From JACJYE01 sp964432875 (GTDB lineage Bacteria; Bacteroidota; Bacteroidia; Chitinophagales; Saprospiraceae), in NCBI GenBank assembly GCA_964432875.1, contig CAYSPJ010000001.1:62001-126000 (forward strand): DNA of 64,000 bases. Reading direction: 5' to 3'. The translations under genes were made by a program, and so were the position numbers. The notes beneath the pieces were generated by a model. It was given only the letters and a program-made list of their open reading frames with translations, was not told where the DNA came from and did not search any database. Below are positions 49,881-59,700 of this stretch, in pieces (position 1 is the first letter of the stretch; the number at the start of each line of letters is the position of its first letter).

Positions 49881-52800
49881 ATGCGTAGCGCAAAAACGCA
49901 AGTTTTCAGCCCGACCGCACTTCATAATCCTAAAAGCGAACCCATGCCTAAAGCCACTGAAAAAAGCACCTTGCAGCTTTTGTTGGAGGAACTGCTTGCA
50001 ATATATCGGCCGCTCTCTGAGCCTTCCACCCTGCCAGGGCTGCTCGATCGGCTAGCCATCAGTGGCCCTATACCAGCACCCATCGATCATCTGCGACAAC
50101 TGGCTGCGGCGCTCCCCAGCGGGGACCAAACGGGCAGCCTCAAGACTGGGCTAGAAGCGGTAGCCGGGTTTTACCGCGCCGTCAAAAACATCGACGCTGC
50201 TGCCCTGCCACCTGAATACGGCGGCTTTGCCCGCAAGCTCAACGATTACCTCATCGCCGACTACCTGCGGCAGCGCCGGCCCGCTTTTTACCACCTCGCC
50301 AGCCTGCTGGGTTGGATCCGTTTTACCCTGGACGACGACCATCCTTTCGATGCCGACCCGCCCGTCTATGGCTCCAGCCCAATCGCCTGGGAAAGCCTGC
50401 CCGCTTTTTTTACCGCTACCTCCGCTGAGTTTTCCAAAGCCGGGCACGGCTGGAATACGGCCCGCTTCGAACAAGATTATACCTTCCTGCTGTTTCACCT
50501 GGGCGAATTGCTCAACCAACTGCACGAAGCTTCGGGCTTTCCCGTGGCACCTACCGTATTGGATATCGAAGATCTCGATGCCGCAAGCCTCTACCTGCCC
50601 TTTTTATCGGCCGGTATTGGAGGTGCCAGTGCAGACTTTGGCTTCCGCCTGGCCCGGCTCGATGCCGATGGCCTCGTCACCCGGCCGGAAGGCGCGGCAG
50701 CCCTCAACCAGGCATTCCAACTCACCCCTACCCTTTCGCTCTTGCTGGAAGCTGGTATTGCTCTGGATGGGGGCATCGCCATCCAGATCCGCCCCGCTGA
50801 AGTGAGCTTGAAGCAGGGTGACCTACAGGCTGAGGCGCGGGTGATGACTGGCCTGCAAATCAAAAAAGACGAGCGCATTTTGCTGTTGGGCACCGAGACC
50901 GGCAACCGCATCGACCTCAAGTCGATGGCGGGGAAGGTGGGCCTGCGCTTGGCTTCAGGCAATACCTTGGAATTCATCGGCGAGCTTAGCTTGGCGGAGG
51001 GGCGTATCATCATCAAGAATGCTGGCGGAGATGGCTTCCTGAACAAGCTGCTGCCTAAAGAAGGCATTGAGGCACCCTTCGACCTGACCATCGGCTGGTC
51101 GAGCGTACAAGGCGTTTATTTTGTTGGTAGTGCTGGCCTGGAAATCAAGATACCCACTCATATCGATTTGGGGCCTATCGGCGTCCACGGCATCAGTATC
51201 GGCCTCAAGCCATTGCTAGAAGCTGGGCATCCCCCGGGCTTTGACTTGCCCGTCGGCACCGATGTGCAACTACAGCTCGGCCCCTTCACCGCTGTGGTGC
51301 AGGGCATGGGCATCCGCGCCTTGCTGAGCTACGCTGAATCGGGTGGCAATCTGGGGCCCTTCGACCTCGATGTCGGCTTCAAGCCGCCCAAAGGCATCGG
51401 CATGTCTCTGGAAACGCCGACGATCAAAGGCGGAGGCTATCTATACTTTGACTTTGACAAGGGCGAGTATGCTGGCGCTGCCGAGCTGGTCATCAAAGAG
51501 ACCATCGCCATCAAAGCGATCGGCATCCTCACTACGAAAAAACCGGACGGCAGACCAGGGTTTTCCTTCCTCCTGCTCATCACTGCCGAGTTCAAGCCCA
51601 TCCAACTAGGCTTTGGGTTCACTTTGAATGGTGTGGGCGGCTTGATTGCCATCAACCGCGGCATGAACCTCGAGGCGCTGGCCGCCGGGGTGCGCACCAA
51701 CGCCATCAACAGCGTCATGTTCCCCGCCGACCCCGTGGCCGAGGCGCCGCGCATCATCGCCGACCTCAACCAGTTTTTCCCGGTAGCGGAAGGGCGCTAT
51801 ACCTTTGGCCTGATGGCCATCATCGGCTGGGGCACCCCTACCCTCATCTCCGTCGAGCTGGGCCTGATGATCCAGGTGCCCGACCCGGTGATCCTGGCTA
51901 TCCTGGGCGTGGTGCGCGTGCAGCTCCCCGACAAGAAAGCCCCGATTATCAACCTGCAGGCCAACTTCATCGGCGCGGTTGATTTCGAAGAGCGCTACAT
52001 GTTCTTCTTTGCCGCTTTGTTCGAGTCCCGGCTGGCGACTTACCGGATTGAAGGGGAAATGTATTTCTCCATCAGCTGGGGCGACCAGCCCAATTTCCTC
52101 TTCACAGTGGGAGGCTTCCACCCGGCGTTCAAGCCGCCGCCGCTGCGCCACCTCAACGGCCCCCTCAAGCGCATCACCATCAACCTACTGCCCACCGACA
52201 ACCCGCGCCTGACGGTACAAGCCTATTTCGCCGTCACCGCCAACACCGTACAGTTTGGGGCCAGTGTCGATTTTTACTTTAAGGTAAAAAAATTCCGGGT
52301 CGTCGGCTACCTCTATCTAGACGCCCTCTTCCAGTTCAACCCCTTCTACTTCATCGTTGACTTCGGGGCCGGCTTGTCGGTCATGCTGGGCAGCAGAGAA
52401 TTGCTAGGCATCCACCTGCGCGGGACGATTTCCGGGCCTACGCCCTGGCATATCCAGGGCACCGCCAGCTTCAAGATACTCTTTATCAAGGTAAAGGTTC
52501 GGGTCAGCAAACGCTTCGGAAAGGAGCAACGGCAGGCACTGCCAGCGCGGCCCATGTTGCCGGTACTGCTGGAGGCTCTGCGGGACGTACGCAACTGGCA
52601 AGCCACTTTGCCTGCTGCTGCCGAGCTTCATGTCTCCTTCCGCGAAATCCCGGAAGAAGAGCTGGTACTGCACCCCGCAGGCAGCCTGTCCATCAGCCAA
52701 AGCCGCCTGCCCCTGAATATCCGCTTCAATAAGGTAGGTAATGAGCGCCCTGCCGATTACCAATCCTTTAGCTTTGCCATCGATCAATACCAGGGTGCCC

Positions 52801-53312
52801 GCCAGCTCAAGGGCTTTTTTGCGCCCGCCGAGTATATCCAACTATCCGACAGCCAGCGGCTGAGCCGCAAATCCTTCGAACTGATGCAGTCGGGCTTGTC
52901 GGTCCGCGGTGGCGATGCTTTCTTCAGCGCCGATTACGTCGAGCGCGACTACGAGTTCGAGCAGCTCATCGTGGATGGGCCTGACTTTTTCGCCACCGCG
53001 CCTGCCACCCCGCTAAGCATGGAACAGGACGAATACGAAGCTTTCGTGGAAGGCAGCGCCGTAGCCCGTTCTGCTCAGGGCCGCCGCCGCCGCTTGGAAG
53101 CTCAGCAGCCTGCCCAGCCGGTGAAGCAAAAGACGGAGCTATACGGCATCGTGAGCCGCGATAACCTAAAGGTGGCCACCATGGGCGGTGCCGAACTGCT
53201 CTATGGTTCGGAAGCCGAAGCCATCCAAGCCCTCCGGGCGATTGAAACCGCAAAACCGCAACTAGCCCGCCGCTACCAGGTAGCGCCGGCTTTTGAAATC
53301 AATACATTATGA
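49881..53312 (+). CDS. Giant protein 1: DUF6603-like domain protein
   Basis: A 1143-residue protein of unknown function; ATG 49944 is an alternative start. Residues 1-250 are helical. From about 400 to 890 runs a long, beta-rich domain of amphipathic strands matching DUF6603: FTAVVQGMGIRALLSYAESG near 465-485, KPPKGIGMSLETPTIKGGGY, GFGFTLNGVGGLIAINRGMN, WGTPTLISVELGLMIQVPDP and SISWGDQPNFLFTVGGFHPAF. No signal peptide or membrane helix is visible, so it is expected in the cytoplasm. The regular strand pattern is reminiscent of lipid-binding or bridge-like folds, which is a guess. Its stop overlaps the next start by 4 bp (ATGA). Confidence 0.8.
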   Translation: MRSAKTQVFSPTALHNPKSEPMPKATEKSTLQLLLEELLAIYRPLSEPSTLPGLLDRLAISGPIPAPIDHLRQLAAALPSGDQTGSLKTGLEAVAGFYRAVKNIDAAALPPEYGGFARKLNDYLIADYLRQRRPAFYHLASLLGWIRFTLDDDHPFDADPPVYGSSPIAWESLPAFFTATSAEFSKAGHGWNTARFEQDYTFLLFHLGELLNQLHEASGFPVAPTVLDIEDLDAASLYLPFLSAGIGGASADFGFRLARLDADGLVTRPEGAAALNQAFQLTPTLSLLLEAGIALDGGIAIQIRPAEVSLKQGDLQAEARVMTGLQIKKDERILLLGTETGNRIDLKSMAGKVGLRLASGNTLEFIGELSLAEGRIIIKNAGGDGFLNKLLPKEGIEAPFDLTIGWSSVQGVYFVGSAGLEIKIPTHIDLGPIGVHGISIGLKPLLEAGHPPGFDLPVGTDVQLQLGPFTAVVQGMGIRALLSYAESGGNLGPFDLDVGFKPPKGIGMSLETPTIKGGGYLYFDFDKGEYAGAAELVIKETIAIKAIGILTTKKPDGRPGFSFLLLITAEFKPIQLGFGFTLNGVGGLIAINRGMNLEALAAGVRTNAINSVMFPADPVAEAPRIIADLNQFFPVAEGRYTFGLMAIIGWGTPTLISVELGLMIQVPDPVILAILGVVRVQLPDKKAPIINLQANFIGAVDFEERYMFFFAALFESRLATYRIEGEMYFSISWGDQPNFLFTVGGFHPAFKPPPLRHLNGPLKRITINLLPTDNPRLTVQAYFAVTANTVQFGASVDFYFKVKKFRVVGYLYLDALFQFNPFYFIVDFGAGLSVMLGSRELLGIHLRGTISGPTPWHIQGTASFKILFIKVKVRVSKRFGKEQRQALPARPMLPVLLEALRDVRNWQATLPAAAELHVSFREIPEEELVLHPAGSLSISQSRLPLNIRFNKVGNERPADYQSFSFAIDQYQGARQLKGFFAPAEYIQLSDSQRLSRKSFELMQSGLSVRGGDAFFSADYVERDYEFEQLIVDGPDFFATAPATPLSMEQDEYEAFVEGSAVARSAQGRRRRLEAQQPAQPVKQKTELYGIVSRDNLKVATMGGAELLYGSEAEAIQALRAIETAKPQLARRYQVAPAFEINTL

Positions 53313-56300
53313 GCCTAGCCCGTTATGGATTTTTGCCCTGGTTGCGCCAGGGCATCAGTGCCAAAATCAATGAAGAGGACACGCTGGGTAGCCCCGCTGG
53401 AAAAGCCGGGCGGCCTACGGTAGACATCAGCCTGTCGCTGAGCGGCATTAAGCTGGGGGCTTCTGCTGCCACGCCTATCACTGAGGTAGCCGAAGACCCG
53501 GCTGTGCCAGATAAACCCGTCTTCAAAAAGATCGAGCTGATCGGCCCTGGCGACATCACTGGCATCAAGCAGTCGGCCATCGTCAAGACCGAGCCCTTGG
53601 CTGGGGTCTCAACCTTTGAGCCCAACTACCTGCCTTACATCGAGTTTTACGAAGAAGATTTCCCCTGGCGGTACACCCCTGCCGCGGCCAAAGGCGAAAA
53701 GCTGCGCCCCTGGCTGGTGCTGGTCGTACTGGAAACGGAAGAGTTCGAACGCCGTTTCTTTCCAGGAGCGCCGCTCACCGCCATCACCAATGGCCATCGC
53801 CCGATTGCTTTCCCGCCTCAAGCTGAAACCTGGGCTTGGGCTCATGTACAGGTCAACCATCCTTTAGAGGGAACGGATAAAGCCGCCACGCTGCGGGCGG
53901 TGGTAAATGCCAACCCCAACCTCGCTTCCTCGCGCCTGCTATGCCCCCGCCGCCTCAAAGCCAATACCAGTTATACTGCCTTCCTCCTGCCTGCTTTCGA
54001 GCAGGGGCGGCTCGCCGGATTGGGTGCGCCCGCTGAGCGCATCCAGGGTACCGATATCCAGGCCAGCTCCTGGGGTAGCCACCCCAGCGATGAGTACGCC
54101 CACCTCTGGCCGGTGTATTCCGAATGGGAATTTCGCACCGGTGATCTGGCCGACTTCGAGTACCTGGTACGCCGCATCGAGGCGCGCACGCTGGAAGACC
54201 CTGTGGGCCGACGCCCCGTTGATATGCAGGATGCTGGTTATGAGCTTTCCTACCAGGGCAGCAACGGCAGTTTGCTGCTGGAAGGGGCCCTGCAGCTCGT
54301 CGGCGCAGCCGGCGCGCGCGCCGATTTCCTGGGGGGCAGCACCGCCGAGCAAGATTTCATCAGCCATTTGCAGACGCTGCTCAACCTCAATACCGACCTG
54401 GAAGCCGGGCAAGCGGGCCCCGACCCATTAAACCAGACACTCTATGCCGACAGCGGCGGGAAAGATGACCCCATCGTCACACCGCCCCTCTACGGGCAGT
54501 GGCATGCCGACACCTTCCGGGCCGATGCCAACAAATCCGGTGAATGGTTCCACGAGCTCAACCTCGACCCGCGCAATCGCGTGGCGGCTGGCTTTGGCAC
54601 CCTCGTGGTACGCAAAAACCAAGATGCTTACATGGACCGCGCCTGGAAACAGGTCGAGGCCGTGCTAGAAGCCCGCCGCCGCATCCAGCTCGGGCGCTTT
54701 GCTGCCGAAGCCGGGCAAAAACTGCAAGCGGCCTATTTCGATAAGATGGACGAGTCTTCTTTTTCAGCTTTTTCTTCTTCCTTCCACAGCCGCTCGCACT
54801 TCGTAGAAGAAGGAGCTGCCCAGGAAGCGACCGTGCAGGAAGTGGTACACACCCGCCTCATCCAACCCGACAACCTGGCAGCATTATTCAAAAATCAACA
54901 TACTGCCTTGCAGCAGGCCAGGGCAGACTGGACGCAAGCAACGGCCGACTTGACTCGCATCCAGGACGAAATCCTGGACAAGGAAGCCGACATCCAAGCG
55001 GCCGAAACCCGGATCAGCACCTTGCAGGATGAAATCGAGCAACTGCTTGAAGATATCGCCACCATCGAAGAGCAAATCACGACTAAGACCATCGCGCTGG
55101 AGGACCTTATCACCCATCAGATACCTGACAAAGCGCGGGAGATACAGGAGCTGGAAGATCAGAAAGCTGCCGCGACCGACCAAGCCGTCATCGATAATCT
55201 GGAAAACCTGATTACTTTAAGGCAAGCTGAGCTCAATACGCTCAAACAGCAACGCGACGACTTGCAGCAAGAACTGGCCAACCTGCAAAACCAAAAGCAG
55301 CAAAAAGGCACCGCGCTCCAGAGCGCTCAGGAGCAACTGGCGACCGAGCAGGCTTTGCTTCAGCAGCAGCAAACCGAACTTAGCGCGCTGCAGGATGAAC
55401 AAGCCGCAAAACAAGCTGAAATCCTCGCCCTGGAAGCACAGATCGATTTCATCACCGGCCTGATCAACCGCTTGGCTCGCTTGCACCTACCTTCCTCGGC
55501 ATTGCGGCAGGACTATCGCAAGCTGGCGCGTCCCAATGGTCCGGCGCTACGGCGCGTATTGGGTGAAACCATCAGCAAGGACCCACTCGTTCAGCTCAGC
55601 ACCCAGATCAACCTGGCGGAGGCGCCCAGTGATATTGCGGATTTACCGGCGAGCCTGAATACCAAAAGCTGGGATGAACTGGATTGGGGTGCCGCTTCAT
55701 TTGCCACCCCGCCAGTAGAAGCAGACCTAGCCCCGGAAGCGGCGACCACTTCGACCGGGCTCATCCGCAACATCATCAAAAAACACATCCAGGCCGCTTC
55801 GGCTTTAAACAAACGATTGAACAGCATCTTCGAAGTTCAGACAACCAGTCCCCGGGAAGAAAGCGAAACACCTAATCCGCTGATTACTTACCCGGAATTT
55901 AAAGAGGCCATGTACGGCGCCTTGTCGGAAATCTCCTCGGAGCTGATGCTGCCCAACGTGCAGCTCATCCCGATGGATACTTTCGCCTTGCTGGAAGTCA
56001 ACCGGCGCTTTATCGAGTCTTATCTGGTGGGGCTGAACCACGAGATGGCCCGCGAGCTGCTCTGGCGCGAGTACCCCACCGACCAGCGGGGCAGCTATTT
56101 CCGTCGCTTTTGGGATGACCTGGACAATCTAGCCGCCACGGCGCCGCCACCCGATATCGAGCTGCTCACCGCCATGGATAAGCCTTTGGGGCAAAATGCC
56201 CCTGCCAGCGCAGCTGAGGCCCCGCCCAGCCCAGATAATCCGCAGGTTGTCTTCGTAATCCGTAGCGAACTGCTGAAAAAGTTCCCCAATGCGCTGGTCT

Positions 56301-56782
56301 TCATGCAGCGTGCCGAGTGGGATGCCGATAAATCTGCCCCTCGCTTGCTCACTACGGGTAAGGACGACACGCAGCGCAAAATGCCCCAATTTAAGGCCAG
56401 CATCAACCCCGAGGTATCCTTCTATGGCTTCCCTATCACCGCCAAAGAAGCACTAGGCGATCAGGATGACCCCGGCTGGTTCTTCATCGTGCAGGAGCGC
56501 CCTGGAGAGCCCCGTTTCGGCATGGATATCAGCCTGGAAGACGAAGCCGACACCTTCGCCAGCATTGGCGAATGGAGCGACCTGGCCTGGCCTATGGCCG
56601 AGACGGATGCTCAAGGATTCCTGAAGCTATCCAGCTTGCCGCCGATGAGCAAGCCCCCCAAGGCCGGCGCTATCGAGCAGTACACCTGGGCCCGCAACAG
56701 CGCCCACCTGGCTGCCATCTTGTTTCAACTCCCATTTATGGTAGCCGTCCATGCTACCGACATGATCAAAATCCCGGACTGA
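53309..56782 (+). CDS. Giant protein 2: uncharacterised, with central coiled coil
   Basis: A 1157-residue protein with no recognised domain. Residues 1-510 are mixed alpha/beta and include the segment FYEEDFPWRYTPAA near 112-125. Residues about 528-722 form one long coiled coil rich in Glu, Gln, Leu and Ala (AALFKNQHTALQQARADWTQ to ILALEAQIDFITGLINRL), the kind that makes rods or bundles. Residues 730-1157 form a second compact part with PNALVFMQRAEWDADKS and a Pro-rich link before it. No signal peptide or membrane helix. It starts on the last bases of gene 1 and ends in TGATG shared with gene 3, so translation of the three genes is coupled. Function unknown. Confidence 0.8.
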   Translation: MSLARYGFLPWLRQGISAKINEEDTLGSPAGKAGRPTVDISLSLSGIKLGASAATPITEVAEDPAVPDKPVFKKIELIGPGDITGIKQSAIVKTEPLAGVSTFEPNYLPYIEFYEEDFPWRYTPAAAKGEKLRPWLVLVVLETEEFERRFFPGAPLTAITNGHRPIAFPPQAETWAWAHVQVNHPLEGTDKAATLRAVVNANPNLASSRLLCPRRLKANTSYTAFLLPAFEQGRLAGLGAPAERIQGTDIQASSWGSHPSDEYAHLWPVYSEWEFRTGDLADFEYLVRRIEARTLEDPVGRRPVDMQDAGYELSYQGSNGSLLLEGALQLVGAAGARADFLGGSTAEQDFISHLQTLLNLNTDLEAGQAGPDPLNQTLYADSGGKDDPIVTPPLYGQWHADTFRADANKSGEWFHELNLDPRNRVAAGFGTLVVRKNQDAYMDRAWKQVEAVLEARRRIQLGRFAAEAGQKLQAAYFDKMDESSFSAFSSSFHSRSHFVEEGAAQEATVQEVVHTRLIQPDNLAALFKNQHTALQQARADWTQATADLTRIQDEILDKEADIQAAETRISTLQDEIEQLLEDIATIEEQITTKTIALEDLITHQIPDKAREIQELEDQKAAATDQAVIDNLENLITLRQAELNTLKQQRDDLQQELANLQNQKQQKGTALQSAQEQLATEQALLQQQQTELSALQDEQAAKQAEILALEAQIDFITGLINRLARLHLPSSALRQDYRKLARPNGPALRRVLGETISKDPLVQLSTQINLAEAPSDIADLPASLNTKSWDELDWGAASFATPPVEADLAPEAATTSTGLIRNIIKKHIQAASALNKRLNSIFEVQTTSPREESETPNPLITYPEFKEAMYGALSEISSELMLPNVQLIPMDTFALLEVNRRFIESYLVGLNHEMARELLWREYPTDQRGSYFRRFWDDLDNLAATAPPPDIELLTAMDKPLGQNAPASAAEAPPSPDNPQVVFVIRSELLKKFPNALVFMQRAEWDADKSAPRLLTTGKDDTQRKMPQFKASINPEVSFYGFPITAKEALGDQDDPGWFFIVQERPGEPRFGMDISLEDEADTFASIGEWSDLAWPMAETDAQGFLKLSSLPPMSKPPKAGAIEQYTWARNSAHLAAILFQLPFMVAVHATDMIKIPD

Positions 56783-59700
56783 TGCCTGATACACAAGCCG
56801 ACATACTGTCTTCGCTAAAAGCACAATTCCAGGCGCTGGACCCGCAACTCCCCCTGGTGCTATTCCCCTTGCGCGTGCAGGTGCGCTTTGCTACCTCCCG
56901 CATGATCACCGGGCTAGCCACTGGCAAAATGCAGGCCGACCTCAGCGGAGACCCGCCCTCCGAGCTATGGGTGCGCATTTATCCCGACGACATTCTAGTG
57001 CACGCTCACGAGCAGCAGCTCAATGAAGAAGAGGCGGCCGCTGCCCAGTTTTACTGGGATGCCTTGTGGCAAAGCGTACAAGCCGGGCATGGGCCCGAAG
57101 CGCGACGCCGCGAGCAGGAAGGTGCCTGGAAGGCGCTGGCGCAAGACTTTGGCCCGGTGCGCGCCCGTTGGATTTTGCGGCAAACGGAGCCGCTGACTGG
57201 GCTGGATGCCGAAGGCTTCCCCACTGCCCCGCCCCAATTGCCGGCTCTGGAGCTTACCCAGGATTCCTGGAATGAAGCCCCCCGCACCTACCTCCTGCCC
57301 GACCGCTTCCTCATCCGGCTGGAACGAGGTGGCAACATCAAAGAATATGCGGGGCTGCCCATCCAGAAAGAAGAGGGCGCCCTCATCCTGGGCATCGACC
57401 CCAACAAGGACGAGCAATTTGCCGATACCCCTGCCGGGCGCCAGGTGCCGGAAGAAATCCGCTGGATGATCGATTTTCAAAAAGCAGTCGATATCGGCAT
57501 GGGGGTGCGCATCCCGCTTTCGCCAGGAGAGCAACTGGGTTTCGACCGCCTGTACGTGCTAGGCTGGCTCAGCCAAGGCAATGCTTCGGCAGCGGCCGAG
57601 CTGCTGGAAAGCCTTTTTGAAAGCCATCGCTACAAACCTGGAGGCATGGACTTGATTGCCCCAGGCACCCCCACCAACAATACCCGTGAAGATTCGGCAT
57701 CCAGCGGCCCTGATGATATTTCTGCTGAAGAAAGCTTCGCCCTGGCAGATGAAACGGATGGCGATGATCCGCGCCGCTTGGCCGCTGCTTTGGGGATATC
57801 CGAGGCCGCCTTATCCGGGCTGGATCATAGCCAGCTCAGCACAATCCAGGCGGGGCTAAGCATCCATAGCCTATTGTTTGAAGCAAGCTTGGGGCAGGCC
57901 CTCGATTTCTGGCATGGCGCCTTGAGCCAAGGCGCCCGCCAGCAGCTCCTCGATTATATGTCTGCTTGGGTAAGCGGCCGGGGGATGCTGCCGAGCCTGC
58001 GCATCGACAACCAGCCCTACGCCTTCCTCCCGGCTTTGCCCTTTTCGCGCTTCAAAACGGACCCCGGCTTGCTGGGCGAGGGCTTTTTGCGTGGGCTGTG
58101 GGTGAACATCCTCAGCCCCTTAGATGACTGGTTTACCGGGCAATTGGGGCACGTACCGCGACTGCATCGCGGCTTGTCGCCGGAACAAGTGCAGCCAACC
58201 TTCCTTTCCATCCTGCAGATGCACCCCGGCAGCGTCGCCTACCGGCAGCGCTTTGCCCTCGATCCGGAGTTTTTTAAAAAAGCCGAAGACGAGCTGCCCG
58301 ATGCGCTTAAGCCCCTGGTGGGGAAAACCGCCGATGGGCTCCAGTTTAATGGCTTGCGCAGTGCACTGGATGCATTGGGCTTTCCTCTGCCCGATGCCCT
58401 GGAACAGCTCTTTTTCGACCGCGAGGCCCGACCGCTGGCCGTCCAGGACCGCGTTGGGAGCGAAAGCGGATCCAGCCCTGCCGCCGCCGCAGAGGTAGAG
58501 GTCTTGCTGGGTATTGAAGGCGCCATCATCCCTCCTTTGGGAGACAGCTCGGAGAACTATCTACAATGGCTGGCAAGCGCAAGCCTGGAAGACATCCGCA
58601 ACGAAAACCTGCCCGGAGGAGAAGCGCCCTATGCCGTGCTTTACAGGCTTTTGCGCCACCGCATATTGCAAAGCGGAGGCGATCCGACGCTGCGCGAACG
58701 CATCGCAGCGCTGGCCAACGTGCCTGCGGCAGACCTGCAGCGGTTGGTGCAGGAACACCTGGATTGCTGCACCTATCGGCTAGATGCCTGGATTGGCGGG
58801 CTGGCCGCGAAGCGGCTGAGCGAACTGCGCCAGGCTAAGCCTGCAGGCCTGCAACTCGGCACTTGGGGCTATCTGGAAAATGTGCGCCCCGCCAGTGGGC
58901 CCCGCCAGCGAGGCGAATACATCCCGGCACCTTCTTTGCGCCACGCTACCGCCGCGGCCTTGCTGCGCAGCGGCTTCCAAGCCAACCGCTTCAGCGGGCA
59001 AAACGAAAACGAAGGCTTGTTCGCCGTAAACCTCAACTCCAGCCGGGTCAAAACGGCCCTCTTCCTGATCGAGGGCGTGCGCAATGGCCAAGACCTCGCC
59101 GCACTGCTCGGCTACCATCTGGAGCGCGCCATGCGGGAATATCAAAACGAGCAGGGCGTGCCCATCCTGGCCAGCCTTATCTACGATTTGCGTCAAAAAT
59201 ATCCGTTCAAGGTTACCCCGCTGGTGCAAGCTGGCGAGAGCGGCCCGATGGAAGTAGAAGAAGACTTCACCCAACACGTCATCAATGCGCTGGATTTGCT
59301 CAAAGACCGCGTCAACTGGCAAGTGGGCTTGCTACCTGCCCCCAGCCCCAGCCAAATCAACGCGATGGTGCCATTGCTGGATAAACTTGACGATGAACTC
59401 GATAGCGTCAAGGACCTCCTGGCTGCCGAGGGTGTCTATCAGTTGGTAGATGGCCAAGTGGACCGCGCCAAAGCGGCGCTCGATGCGCTAACCGAAGGCG
59501 AGCAGCTCATCACGCCCGAGATTGCTAAAATACCCCGTAGCAGCTTGCCGCTCACTTTTCGCCTGGGGGCCTTACTCCCGGATAGCCCCTTGGCCACCAC
59601 GGGCAGTGCACCACCTTCGCCACGGGCGCTAGCTGGTGCCAAAGCCAACCGCTGGCTCTTTGACAAGCTGCCCGACCTGAGCTTTATCCGGGTACGGGTG

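Noticed and set aside
56572..56781. Longer start for giant protein 3 inside gene 2
   Set aside because: It would overlap gene 2 by more than 200 bp, while ATG 56782 gives the TGATG junction expected in a coupled operon.
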